Assembly (NCBI GenBank): GCA_965249215.1
Contig: CBDFLN010000001.1
Span: 620,001 to 684,000, forward strand
Length of the DNA stretch: 64,000 bases
Source: G963667675 sp965249215
GTDB lineage: Bacteria > Chloroflexota > Dehalococcoidia > Lucifugimonadales > UBA3495
Reading direction: 5' to 3'
Each line of letters opens with the position of its first letter. Position 1 is the first letter of the stretch. Below, piece after piece: positions 44,002 through 53,375 of this stretch. A program made the translations under genes and the position numbers. The notes below the pieces were generated by a model. The model searched no databases, was not told where the DNA came from, and saw only the letters and a list, made by a program, of their open reading frames with translations.

Positions 44002-45189
44002 CTATGGTTGGGGAGGCGGGGTTGGCAAGGCGCTCAGGTCAGAGGGAACGTAGCCGACCATCTCAACGAAGCCGTTGCCCGACACGGCCGCGCCGTTTTT
44101 GCTCCCCGTCGCAGCGACCGCCCCTTCCCAGTAGACCACCGGGATGATTTGGCTGATGGCAAACTCCGACTCCTCTATGACCGGCGTCAAAGCAAGGCCA
44201 AGCCCCAGGGAGTCGATGCCCAGGTCCCAGCCCATGGGATAGACACCCTCGGTTTCGGGGCTTGTCCAGGTCCCTGTAGGTTCAAGAGAAATCTCATCGC
44301 CGGGCAGGTGTACAGGGCCGGAGTCCGGCGGGACGTAGGTGCCGTAAGTGGCAATATGACTGCCTCCGTCCTGCTCCCAGACCACCGACACCATCAGGTT
44401 GGAGCCGTCGTCCAAGTTGAGGCTAAGCCAGTCCCACCCGATATTCGCGATGGTGAAATCGCCCCACTGGTGGTCCATCCATGATGCTCCAGTGACGGGC
44501 TGAGAGACGCCGGATACGGACACCGTGCCGGACGTTGTCAGATCCGTGCGGGAATAGTAGTAGGTCTTGCCTGCTATACCCAGGTCAACCAACCCGCTGC
44601 CGTGGTGAAGGACCGCCGGTTTTTCTGAGTTTGCTTCGAGTTCCACAACGTAGTCGCCGACCTGAAACGAGAGTTGGTAAGTGTCGCCGTCGCCACTCAT
44701 GCGCCAAGCGTTGGTGGTGAGGTCGAAGCGCCCCGACGAGGCGTCCGCAGGAGCGAAGACAGCCTGCTCACCGGTCAAGTGCAGGTCTTCGCTGTGGTCA
44801 GCCCAACTCAACTGGGCCACGCGGGGCGTGACACCGGCCGACAGCGCCGATTGGAAGGTCACAAAGTGGTAGCTGAAGCTCTGGCCGGTGTCGGTAGTCA
44901 AGCGGCCATTGAAGTACCACCATTCCAGGGGTGAGAGGTGCACGCCTTCATCGCGGGGCAGCCGCACGACGCCGTCGGGCTCCACTGAGGCGAGGGTTGG
45001 TCCAGGAGAAAGAGCCGGCGTCGGCGACGGTTGTAGCGTAATGGAGGCGGTGGGAGTGGGCGACGGAGTTGCGACAGGGGAAGGGTCCGGCGAGTCACTG
45101 GCTCCGCCGCCGCAGGCCGCGGGGATGAAGACAAATAGCGCTGCCGCGACCAAGAGGGCCATGGGACGTATCGGACGGGATGGGTGCAT
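44002..45189 (-). CDS. AttH/CrtC-like lipocalin-fold lipoprotein
   Basis: A 395 aa lipoprotein: lipobox IPAAC (C26), then a Pro/Ser/Thr-rich linker to about residue 70. The mature part starts VHLSPLEWWYFNGRL, the classic opening of the AttH/CrtC-like family, with SWMDHQWGDF in the middle and WTSPETEGVYPMGWDL later. Homologues include carotenoid hydratases and secreted hydrolase-like proteins, so the substrate is unknown. It faces the YbaY-like gene tail-to-tail. Confidence 0.85.
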   Translation of the reverse strand: MHPSRPIRPMALLVAAALFVFIPAACGGGASDSPDPSPVATPSPTPTASITLQPSPTPALSPGPTLASVEPDGVVRLPRDEGVHLSPLEWWYFNGRLTTDTGQSFSYHFVTFQSALSAGVTPRVAQLSWADHSEDLHLTGEQAVFAPADASSGRFDLTTNAWRMSGDGDTYQLSFQVGDYVVELEANSEKPAVLHHGSGLVDLGIAGKTYYYSRTDLTTSGTVSVSGVSQPVTGASWMDHQWGDFTIANIGWDWLSLNLDDGSNLMVSVVWEQDGGSHIATYGTYVPPDSGPVHLPGDEISLEPTGTWTSPETEGVYPMGWDLGIDSLGLGLALTPVIEESEFAISQIIPVVYWEGAVAATGSKNGAAVSGNGFVEMVGYVPSDLSALPTPPPQP

Positions 45190-45224
45190 ATCCCTATGAT
45201 TTTACGCCATAGGCCGGGTCAGGG

Positions 45225-47543
45225 TTAGACCGACCTGACCCCGTCAATGACTATTATACCGGCGTCTACGAGACGCTGGTATTCTCCGCCAAGGCCGTGG
45301 TCTTCCAGGATTTCGCGAGCGTGGCGCCCCGGCTTAGGGGCGGGGTGTCCTGCTCGGGCCGGCGTCCGGGACAGGCGGAAGGCCGGTCCGCAGGTAGTCA
45401 CGAGGCCGATTTCGTCGTGCTTACGGGTGAGGCTGAGGCCGTGGGCTTGCACCCAGGGGTCGAACATCAATTCGGCGAAGTCGGCGACGACCCGGTGGGC
45501 CCCGATGCCCGCGGCGTTGAGGGCGCCCACCCAGGTCTTCACCGGTTGTGCCGGGAAGCGGGTTTCCAAGGCCCCGGCCAGTATCTCGCCCCGCAGCGGC
45601 TCGATGCCGTGCAGGCCGTCGACGCCGGCAATTCGGGGCAGGTCAGACTCGCGAGCGCCCAGGAATAACCAGCCGTCCTGGGCCCGGTAGGCGCGGTGAA
45701 GGGGGCCGTTCCCCAGGGCGTCCTGGCCTCGAGCCTCGTCCCAGGTCTTGCCCTGGTACGACTGCATGAAGGGGGACTGGAAGGTCAAGGCCGTATAGGC
45801 GAGGGAGGCATCCACCAATTGGCCCTCGCCGGTGCGCCTCCGATGCAGCAGGGCCAAGGCCACGCCGTATGCGCCCATGAAGCCGGTGCCGTAGTCGTTT
45901 ATCGGGGTGGGCTGTTGCACCGGGACCCCGCCGCCGCCAAAACGGACGGCCATGCCCGTTACCGACTGAACGAACGGATCGTGGGCCGGGCGTCCGGCCC
46001 AGGGCCCGACGTGCCCATAGGCTTTGAGAGAAGCGTAAATGATGTCCGGCTTGCGCCGACGCACGTCTTCGTAGCCCAGGCCGAGCTTTTCCATCTTGCC
46101 TGCACGGTAGTTCTGAACCACCACGTCGGCGTCCTCGAGCAGCCTCCAGAACACCTCCCGGCCTTCCTGCCTTTGCAGGTCCAGCAGAATGCTCCGTTTG
46201 CCCTGGTTGATGTCGTTGTGCAGGACTACTACTGGTTCCCGGCTGGGGTGGTTGATTTTGATCACGTCGGCCCCGAACTCGGCCATGGTGCGCCCCAGCG
46301 TGGGTCCAGCCAACTCGATGCACAGGTCCAGCACCCGCACCCCGTCCATGGCGGCTCGCACGGTTGCCTCAGCCGCCGGGCTGCCGTTGCCCGCCCCGTG
46401 GGAAGCCAGCCATGCGAGAATCTCCTCCCGGTGCTGGTCCGGGACGGGGGCCGGGCCTCTCACCTTGCCCGCCGTTCGGGACATGCGGACGTTGACGTTG
46501 GGCTGCAGCATCCTGCCGTAGACCGGGTCGTCTACCTGCGCCATGATCTTGGATTCCCGGGTGTGGGGATGCTTGGTCCACTCCTCGCTGGTGCGGCAGA
46601 GCGCTCCTTCTCCCCCCGCCTCGGCCACCAGGTCTTCCCACTCCTGGGCCGTGCGGGTCTTGAACAACTCTTCGCCCCGCCGTATGGCCTCTGCCGCCAC
46701 TGCCGGATCTCTTGCCAATAGAGCGAAATCGGTCAGGCCCTCGGCGTCCCACGCAGTGATTCCCACAGCCTCCACGACCTGCCGCCAGTTCCGGTTGGAC
46801 GTCCCGTTGAAGTAGAACCAGCGGTCGTCCTTGCACTTGTAGAAACCGTTCCAAGGCCCGTAATGCTGGGGTTCTCCAAACCTGCCGTTGCTGTAGGGAT
46901 AAGTGACGCCGTTGGAAGGGTCGCGATGGCTCATACCGCGGTAAGCGTTGGTGGTGAACATGGAATCGAACAATGGGAGTTCGACGTACTGGCCCGTGCC
47001 GTCCCGCTCCCGTGCATTCAGGGCCATGGCGATGCTGACGACTCCCTGGAAGGCGGCAAAGGTCGAGGCTATGGGCAGGGCGGTATAGACAGGCCGGTCG
47101 CTTTCGTCGTTCCCAGACTCCACGAGGTAGGTGGCGGCGGCGGCGCCCACGATGCCTTCGTAAGCGGGCACGCCGGCCCGAGGGTCATCGGACGCAAATC
47201 CCGGAAGGGAGCAGTACACCAGCCGGGGGTTGGCCCTGGTCATATCCGCCGGCCCCAAGCCCAGCCGGTCCATTACTCCGGGCCGGAAGTTCTCCACCAC
47301 CACGTCGGCGGTTTGAATAAGAGCTTGGGCGGTGGCCCGACCGGCTTCCCGCTTCAGGTCCAGGACGATGCTGCGCTTGCCCCGGTTCCAGGTGGCGTTG
47401 GCCGGAGTCTTCCAGCGAGGTCCTCCCGGCGGGTCGACCTTGATGACGTCGGCTCCCTGGTCGGCAAGGAGCATGCTAGCCACGGGACCGGCTATGTATT
47501 GTCCAAAGTCGATGACGCGGATGCCGTCGAGGGCGCCTGGCAT
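45225..47543 (-). CDS. CaiB/BaiF CoA-transferase, two fused domains
   Basis: A 772 aa class III CoA-transferase with two full domains instead of one (single ones are about 400 aa). Each has the opening LDGIRVIDFGQYIAGP or MDGVRVLDLCIELAGP and a long RxxxVLDL-type segment. The first domain spans about 1-385, the second about 395-772. The donor and acceptor cannot be told. The ATG has GGAGG five bases upstream. It resembles fused CoA-transferases in Chloroflexota that may work as an intramolecular pair. Confidence 0.9.
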   Translation of the reverse strand: MPGALDGIRVIDFGQYIAGPVASMLLADQGADVIKVDPPGGPRWKTPANATWNRGKRSIVLDLKREAGRATAQALIQTADVVVENFRPGVMDRLGLGPADMTRANPRLVYCSLPGFASDDPRAGVPAYEGIVGAAAATYLVESGNDESDRPVYTALPIASTFAAFQGVVSIAMALNARERDGTGQYVELPLFDSMFTTNAYRGMSHRDPSNGVTYPYSNGRFGEPQHYGPWNGFYKCKDDRWFYFNGTSNRNWRQVVEAVGITAWDAEGLTDFALLARDPAVAAEAIRRGEELFKTRTAQEWEDLVAEAGGEGALCRTSEEWTKHPHTRESKIMAQVDDPVYGRMLQPNVNVRMSRTAGKVRGPAPVPDQHREEILAWLASHGAGNGSPAAEATVRAAMDGVRVLDLCIELAGPTLGRTMAEFGADVIKINHPSREPVVVLHNDINQGKRSILLDLQRQEGREVFWRLLEDADVVVQNYRAGKMEKLGLGYEDVRRRKPDIIYASLKAYGHVGPWAGRPAHDPFVQSVTGMAVRFGGGGVPVQQPTPINDYGTGFMGAYGVALALLHRRRTGEGQLVDASLAYTALTFQSPFMQSYQGKTWDEARGQDALGNGPLHRAYRAQDGWLFLGARESDLPRIAGVDGLHGIEPLRGEILAGALETRFPAQPVKTWVGALNAAGIGAHRVVADFAELMFDPWVQAHGLSLTRKHDEIGLVTTCGPAFRLSRTPARAGHPAPKPGRHAREILEDHGLGGEYQRLVDAGIIVIDGVRSV

Positions 47544-47639
47544 CTAGGCCTCCTTGGAGGAATGCCGGAGCCGATTGCCTGGGCACCGAGCATCTTACCC
47601 TAAGCAGAGCCTGCCAACAAGGTTAGACATGCCTGCCTG

Positions 47640-48010
47640 GAGAGGGTGGGGGGCAAGGGCGAAAGATTTTTCGCCCCTACGTGGTGGGATCGGCAACGTC
47701 CTGGGGGCCAGCCGTTCGAATGGTTCGAGAGGCTCACCACGAACGGACGTTCCACGCGCCCTCGCCCAGCCGTTCGAGAGCCTCACCACAGGTGGTTCGA
47801 GAGGCCTACCACAGGTGGTTCGAGAGCCTCACCACGAGCGGAGGAGAGCGGCGCAAGTGGAGCGGGGCCCCTGTTCTTGGTTCGAGAGCCTCACCACAGG
47901 TGGTTCGAGAGCCTCGCCACGCGGACCGCGCTGCTGCGGAGGCCAAGGCTTAGATTCCCGTTTTCACGGGAATGACGGAGTGGGCCCCATGGCCGTTCGT
48001 TTGGTTCGAG
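47640..48010. repeat. Block of dispersed short repeats
   Basis: GGGCGAAA/TTTCGCCC palindrome (47657-47676), seven or more copies of GGTTCGAGAGCCTCACCAC (47718-48020) and a REP-like hairpin (47953-47978). The gap 47544-48201 holds no gene. Confidence 0.7.
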
Positions 48011-48201
48011 AGCCTCACCACGAGCGGAGGGGGGCGACGCAAGTGGAGCGAACTGGCAGAGGGAAGCTGGCGGCACTACCCAAGGGGGACCGTCAGGAAG
48101 AGGACGGCAAGTCCGAGGAAGAGGAGCCATAGACGTCCAACGCCCAGACGGACGACGAGGCGCGGGCTGTGTCCAAGCCAGTGGTCGGGGTTCTTCAGCG
48201 G

Positions 48202-49626
48202 CTAGGCGTCCATGTACAGGAAGAACTCGTGGGGATGGGGGCGCAGCCTCAGTGCGTCTACGTCGTTGCGCTTGTAGTCAAGCCAGGTTCCGATGAGGTC
48301 TTCGGTGAATACACCGCCCCGCAACAGGAACTCGTAGTCGCGCTCCAGTTCGGCCAGGGCCTGATCGAGGGAACCGGGGACCTGGCGGATCATGGCCAGG
48401 TCGGCGGCGGACATCTCATAGAGGTTCTGGTCCACCGGGTCAGGGGGTTCAATCTCGTTGATGACGCCGTCTATGCCGGCCATGAGCATGGCGGAGAAGG
48501 CGAGGTAGGGGTTGCAGGACGGGTCCGGGGCGCGGAACTCCAGGCGCCGGGCGCTGGGGCTGTTGGAGTAGGTGGGTATGCGAATGCAGGCCGAGCGGTT
48601 GCGTACGGAGTAGACGAGGTTCACGGGAGCCTCGAATCCCGGCACCAGACGCTTGTAGCTGTTGGTGGTGGGGGCGCAGAAGGCGAGGAGGGCAGGGGCG
48701 TGGGTGAGGAGCCCGCCGATGTAGTGGCGGCAGGTGGCCGACAGCATTGCGTAGCCGTCCTTGTCGTAGAACAGGTTGGCGCCGTCCTTCCACAGGCTCT
48801 GGTGGGTGTGCATCCCGGTGCCGTTGTCGCCGAAGAGGGGCTTGGGCATGAAGGTGGCGACTTTACCGTGGGCCCGGGCCACGTTCTTGACCACGTACTT
48901 GAGCAGCGCCACGGTGTCGGCGGTCTTGGTCAGGCTATCGAAACGGACGTCGATTTCGGCCTGGCCGGCGGTGGCGACTTCGTGGTGGTGCTTCTCGACG
49001 ATAATGCCGAAATGTTCGATCTTCTGCACCATCTCGGAGCGGATGTCCTGGAAGGTGTCGAAGGGAGGAGCGGGGAAGTAGCCTTCTTTGTTGCGGGGCC
49101 GGTAGGCGAGGTTATTCTCGCCGTTGATGGTTTTTTCTGCGCCAGTGTTCCAGAATCCCTCGTCGGAGTCGATGAAGTAGTAGCCGGAGTTTATGTTCTG
49201 GTCGAAGCGGGCGGAGTCGAACACGAAGAACTCCGGCTCGGGGCCCCAGTAGCTGATGTCGGCCAGGCCGCTCTCTTTCAAGTAGGCCTCGGCCTTGTGG
49301 GCCACGTGGCGGGGATCGCGGGAGAACTGGGCGCGGGTTACCGGGTCAAGGATGTCGCAGATGACGTGCAGGGTCGGAATTTCGAAGAACGGGTCGACGT
49401 ATGCGGTGGCGGTGTCCGGCATGAGGAGCATATCGCTCTCGTCAATGGCCTTGAAGCCGCGAATGCTGGAACCGTCGAACCCGTAGCCCTCGGCGATGTT
49501 GTCCTCAGTGAACTCGCTCAGCGGTATGGACACGTGCTGCAGGGTGCCGGGAAGGTCGGTAAACTTGAGGTCGATGATGCCTATGCCTTTGTTCCGGCAA
49601 AAATCGATCGCTTCTTTGGGAGTCAT
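48202..49626 (-). CDS. glnA: Glutamine synthetase, type I
   Basis: ATP-dependent synthesis of glutamine from glutamate and ammonia. The product is 474 aa, normal for GSI. Beta-grasp N-terminus (LKFTDLPGTLQHVSIP), then the catalytic domain with YFIDSDEGFWNTGA-like loop, NGTGMHTHQSLWKDG, RNRSACIRIP and NPYLAFSAML. The NLYEM segment is near the adenylylated tyrosine in related enzymes, suggesting control by adenylylation. The AGGAGG is about 12 bases before the ATG. It is monocistronic. Confidence 0.95.
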   Translation of the reverse strand: MTPKEAIDFCRNKGIGIIDLKFTDLPGTLQHVSIPLSEFTEDNIAEGYGFDGSSIRGFKAIDESDMLLMPDTATAYVDPFFEIPTLHVICDILDPVTRAQFSRDPRHVAHKAEAYLKESGLADISYWGPEPEFFVFDSARFDQNINSGYYFIDSDEGFWNTGAEKTINGENNLAYRPRNKEGYFPAPPFDTFQDIRSEMVQKIEHFGIIVEKHHHEVATAGQAEIDVRFDSLTKTADTVALLKYVVKNVARAHGKVATFMPKPLFGDNGTGMHTHQSLWKDGANLFYDKDGYAMLSATCRHYIGGLLTHAPALLAFCAPTTNSYKRLVPGFEAPVNLVYSVRNRSACIRIPTYSNSPSARRLEFRAPDPSCNPYLAFSAMLMAGIDGVINEIEPPDPVDQNLYEMSAADLAMIRQVPGSLDQALAELERDYEFLLRGGVFTEDLIGTWLDYKRNDVDALRLRPHPHEFFLYMDA

Positions 49627-49796
49627 CGGCTCAATTTCCTCCTGGCATCAATTCCGGCATCAACGTGCGAGGCCACGCATGCGGATAAGGTCTAATATTC
49701 GTGTTACCAACGGTTTTCCGACTTGTTAACACCATGTTACATATGCCAGGGTCCCTGGGTTGGCGCACCCTGCACAGACCCGCCATTTACGACTGC

Positions 49797-49825
49797 TTGT
49801 AATATGCGTGCCATGCGCCTAGAAT
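49797..49825 (+). promoter_or_regulatory. Promoter for dxs
   Basis: TTGTAA at 49797-49802, 17-bp spacer, TAGAAT at 49820-49825, 65 bp ahead of the dxs ATG. Confidence 0.6.
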
Positions 49826-49889
49826 TGTGTGACGCCCACAGCTACCAGCGCGCCAGCATCCCGGTTGACACCCCCTGAGGAGTTCCGCC

Positions 49890-51803
49890 ATGCCGGACCG
49901 GCTCTTGGACCGGATCGACAGCCCCGAAGACCTGAAAGGGCTAAACTACCGTGAATTAGCCCAGGTTGCGAAAGAGGCCCGCGGGGCAATTATCTCGGTC
50001 ATAACCGAGCGGGGCGGCCACCTGGCTTCCAATCTGGGCGTGGTCGAGCTTACGCTGGCGCTGCACCGGGTTTTCGACAGCCCCAAGGACAGCATCGTTT
50101 GGGACACTACGAACCAGACTTACACCCACAAGCTGGTAACGGGCCGGAGGGAAGGCTTCCAAGCCATTCGCCTGGAGGGGGGCCTATCGGGGTTCGGGGA
50201 ACCGAACGAGAGCCCCCACGACACCCTGTGCGCGGGCCACGCGGGAACCGGGCTTTCGATTGCCCTAGGCATTGCAGAAAGCGCAGCCAAGCGGGAGGCC
50301 GACTCCTGGACCATCGCAGTAGTTGGGGACGGGGCGATGACCTCGGGGTCGAGCTTCGAGGCGGTGAACAACATAGTGCACCTGAACCCCAAGGGGCTGA
50401 TCGTCATCCTGAACGACAACGGGATGTCGATCTCGGAGAACATCGGCTTTCTCACCAACTGGCGGAAGCGTTTAATCACCCACCCCGAATATCAGTCTAT
50501 GGTGGGGCGGGTGAGGCGAATTTCCAAGAAGGTGCCAACGGGAGAGTTGATGTACCGGCTGGTGAAGAGGTTGAATACGGGGCTGGCCGGAGCGATTGTT
50601 CCGACGATGTTCTGGACGGAATTGGGATTCCAATACCTGGGCCCGGTGGACGGGCATAACTTCAAGCAACTGGAACAGACGCTGCGGCAAGCCAAGAAGT
50701 CCACGGGCGCGGTGCCGCTGATTCACGTGGTGACGCATAAGGGCCACGGTTACGAGCCCGCCGAGGACGACCCCGTCAAGTTTCACCAGCCCAGTTCGCC
50801 CCTGGGGGACGGGTCCGGAGCTCCCACGTACTCGAAGGTCTTCGCGCAGACTTTAACCCGAATCATGCGGGAGGACGATTACGTGGTGGGCATAAGCGCT
50901 GCGATGCTGGAGGGGACGGGCCTGGCGGAAGTACGGGGGGAATTCCCCGACCGGGTGTTCGACGTCGGGATAGCCGAGCAGAACGCCGTAAGCATGGCCG
51001 CCGGAATGGCATCAAACGGATTGAAACCGTTCGTGTCCATATATTCGACGTTTCTGCAGCGGGCCTTCGACCAGATAGTCCACGACGTGTGCCTGCAAAA
51101 CCTGCCGGTGGGACTGATAGCCGACCGGGCGGGGATAGTGGGTGAGGACGGCAAGACGCACCACGGCGCTTTCGACATCTCTTACCTGAGGTGCCTGCCC
51201 AACGCGGTGGTTGCGGCGCCCCGGGACGAAAACCAACTGCAGCACCTGGTCTACACTGCATACAAGCACGAGGGGCCCTTCGCAATCCGAATCGCCCGGG
51301 GGGCCGCCATCGGAGCCGCCCTGGATAGAGACCTGAAGGAGCTGCCGCTGGGGAAGGGCGCCGTTATCAGGGAAGGGAGCGACGTGGTTGTCTTCGCTTT
51401 AGGAAAGTCGACCGCGGCCGCCCTGGCTGCGGCGGAAGAGTTGGCAGGGCGCGGCATTTCCTGCGGTGTCGTCGACCCAATCTTCGTAAAGCCGCTGGAC
51501 ATCGACCTGCTATTTGGCGCAGCCCGCAGAACGCGCCGGATAGTCACGGTGGAAGAAAACGTGCTGGCCGGTGGATTCGGCTCGGCCGTTGTCGAAGCCA
51601 TATCGGACGCCGGAATTGACGACGTATCCGTCCATCGCATAGGCATGCCGGACGCTTTCATCGAACATGGAACTGCGGCAGACCAGCGGCGGCACTTGGA
51701 ACTGGATGCGGAGGGAATCGCCCAACGAGTGCTGCGGGCATTCTTCCCCGATGCCGCGGCGGTCCAGGACGAGGCTACGCAGAAAACGCCGGCGACGGCC
51801 TAG
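49890..51803 (+). CDS. dxs: 1-deoxy-D-xylulose-5-phosphate synthase
   Basis: First step of the MEP route to isoprenoids: pyruvate plus glyceraldehyde 3-phosphate. Length 637 aa. N-terminal HLASNLGVVELTLALHRVF, the ThDP motif GDGAMTSGSSFEAVNNI...NDNG, the transketolase central domain (FDVGIAEQNAVSMAAGMA) and the C-terminal domain. ATG with GAGGAG just upstream. A promoter is at 49797-49825; the DsrE-like genes follow on the same strand but more than 100 bp away. Confidence 0.96.
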   Translation: MPDRLLDRIDSPEDLKGLNYRELAQVAKEARGAIISVITERGGHLASNLGVVELTLALHRVFDSPKDSIVWDTTNQTYTHKLVTGRREGFQAIRLEGGLSGFGEPNESPHDTLCAGHAGTGLSIALGIAESAAKREADSWTIAVVGDGAMTSGSSFEAVNNIVHLNPKGLIVILNDNGMSISENIGFLTNWRKRLITHPEYQSMVGRVRRISKKVPTGELMYRLVKRLNTGLAGAIVPTMFWTELGFQYLGPVDGHNFKQLEQTLRQAKKSTGAVPLIHVVTHKGHGYEPAEDDPVKFHQPSSPLGDGSGAPTYSKVFAQTLTRIMREDDYVVGISAAMLEGTGLAEVRGEFPDRVFDVGIAEQNAVSMAAGMASNGLKPFVSIYSTFLQRAFDQIVHDVCLQNLPVGLIADRAGIVGEDGKTHHGAFDISYLRCLPNAVVAAPRDENQLQHLVYTAYKHEGPFAIRIARGAAIGAALDRDLKELPLGKGAVIREGSDVVVFALGKSTAAALAAAEELAGRGISCGVVDPIFVKPLDIDLLFGAARRTRRIVTVEENVLAGGFGSAVVEAISDAGIDDVSVHRIGMPDAFIEHGTAADQRRHLELDAEGIAQRVLRAFFPDAAAVQDEATQKTPATA

Positions 51804-51914
51804 GAGCCTGGGGCGCGGTTGACAGCCCATACCCGATATGATTGATACGAGAAACAGGCGAGTAAGAAGCGGTCCGTGCGTTGCAGCAGGGCCGCCCAGT
51901 CAAGGAGGTGGAAG

Positions 51915-52250
51915 TTGGCCAGGTACCTGCTAATCGAGTCCAGAGACCCATTCGAGTTCAGTGACACCACATACATGTACCAGATGGCTAACGACCTGGC
52001 AGCCAACGGCAACCAGGTGACTTTGTTCCTGGTTCAAAACGGTGTCTTCTGCGCCCGGGATAACGTGAAGGACAACCCGCTGGCGGGCCTGAAAGAGAAC
52101 TCCCCGTCGGTGCGGGTCGAGGTAGATGACTTTTCCCTGCGGGAAAGGGGGATTTCCACGGACCGTCTGGCCAGCGGGGTGACCGTCTCCAGCGTGGACA
52201 ACCTGGTCGACCAATTGGTGGAGAGCGAAACCAAGGTCGTTTGGCACTGA
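51915..52250 (+). CDS. DsrE-like protein 1
   Basis: A 111 aa DsrE/DsrF-fold protein. The start is a TTG at 51915 placed six bases after GGAGG, which is the best site (GAGGTGGAAG before TTG). The sequence ARYLLIESRDPFEF then YMYQMANDLAANGNQVTLFLVQNGVF with a Cys shortly after (VFCARDN) fits the family, whose members handle persulfide sulfur. It is the first of three related small genes and the spacing to the next is 28 bp. Confidence 0.8.
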   Translation: MARYLLIESRDPFEFSDTTYMYQMANDLAANGNQVTLFLVQNGVFCARDNVKDNPLAGLKENSPSVRVEVDDFSLRERGISTDRLASGVTVSSVDNLVDQLVESETKVVWH

Positions 52251-52278
52251 AAGCAAAACGTCAATCAAGGAGAAAGCT

Positions 52279-52668
52279 ATGGCGACTCTGACTATTGCCC
52301 TGATGGACTCGCCCTATGAATCCGGAACCACCACCACCGCCCTTCGAATAGCCGACGCCGCGGTCCGTAAGGGCCACAGGGTGAATGTGTTTGCCTATGA
52401 AGGGGCGGTAAGCTTGACCATGAAAGAGCAGGCCCCCCACCCGAACCCGGTCAAAGGCACCTCGGTAGAAGAGCAAGACCATCCGACCACCGCCAATTTC
52501 GTGGGCGGGTTGCTGGGTACGGGAAAGGTGGATTGGATCAACTGCGGCATGTGCGTCGATGAGCGGGGCTCTGGGAACTGGATCGACGGCGCCCGCAGGG
52601 GCGGACCCCCAGACCTTCTGAAGTGGTCCAACGAAAGCGACAACACATTGATCATGGGAACGCGGTAG
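52279..52668 (+). CDS. DsrE-like protein 2
   Basis: A 129 aa DsrE/TusD-like protein. TIALMDSPYESGTTTTALRIADAAVRKG and VNVFAYEGAVSL are the usual alpha/beta opening, and the conserved reactive Cys is in INCGMCVDERG. Sulfur-transfer chains in other bacteria (TusBCD, DsrEFH) use such Cys. It sits between the two other DsrE-like genes, with ATG preceded by AAGGAG. Confidence 0.82.
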   Translation: MATLTIALMDSPYESGTTTTALRIADAAVRKGHRVNVFAYEGAVSLTMKEQAPHPNPVKGTSVEEQDHPTTANFVGGLLGTGKVDWINCGMCVDERGSGNWIDGARRGGPPDLLKWSNESDNTLIMGTR

Positions 52669-52677
52669 GAGGCACAA

Positions 52678-53061
52678 ATGGCCAAGATATTGTCCATAGT
52701 AGAGCGGGCCTATCACGGGACTATCGAGGAACAGGACGACACCATCCTCTGGCTGAGCCACATGATCAAGAACGCCGGCGGAGACATTTCAATTTTGCTC
52801 CGGGGCAACGCGGTCAATTACGGAGTCATGGGGCAAGACGCCAGCGGCCTACAATTCGGCGACATCGCCCTGACCGTCCCCCCCACGCTGGACACCGACG
52901 TGGTCAACCTTATCGGCGCCGGCGTCCCCACCTATATCGTACGGGAAGACTTGGACGACCGGGGCATCAGGACGGAGGAACTGGCCGACGGGTTGAGCCT
53001 GGTAGGCCGGAGCGAGTTGGCCGACCTCTTCGATTCTCACGACGCAATCTGGCATTGGTGA
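52678..53061 (+). CDS. DsrE-like protein 3 (DsrF/H-like)
   Basis: A 127 aa protein that starts nine bases after the second gene ends. Opening ILSIVERAYHGTIEEQDDTILWLSHMIKNAGG and LLRGNAVNYGVM fit the DsrE/F/H fold. It lacks Cys, so like some DsrH/TusB relatives it may be a structural partner. The three genes form one unit closed by the terminator at 53258-53288. Confidence 0.8.
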   Translation: MAKILSIVERAYHGTIEEQDDTILWLSHMIKNAGGDISILLRGNAVNYGVMGQDASGLQFGDIALTVPPTLDTDVVNLIGAGVPTYIVREDLDDRGIRTEELADGLSLVGRSELADLFDSHDAIWHW

Positions 53062-53257
53062 CATACACCTACGGGCTTAGGGCCCCAGGCCAAGCGTCCG
53101 GCCTGACGTAAGACCAGCTGCGTTCCATGCCCCGGCTCCGGCGTAGGGACACCGGCGGCATGACTGCACCCTCAGCTGGCGTTTCCTCCGCCCACCCTTC
53201 CACAGCGCGGGACCGCGATTGTCCTGGCCGCAAGTCTCCAGCCACATAAACAGCACC

Positions 53258-53288
53258 AAAAAGGCCGGTATTGGGCGCCCGCCTTTTT
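53258..53288 (+). terminator. Rho-independent terminator after DsrE cluster
   Basis: AAAAAGGC(C)GG stem with CC(C)GCCTTTTT, 53258-53288. It can work in both directions and separates the DsrE-like genes from ftsH. The gap 53062-53375 holds nothing else clear. Confidence 0.7.
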
Positions 53289-53375
53289 GCAATTTACAGG
53301 GCGCTCCGGTAAGATAAAAGCGTAGCTTGCAATAGAGTCAGGCATAGTCCGGCTTTAGCCTGGGCAGAGGTAACA

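Noticed and set aside
48169..49695. 508-codon open frame on the plus strand
   Set aside because: Antisense to glnA; low-complexity Gly/Val product.
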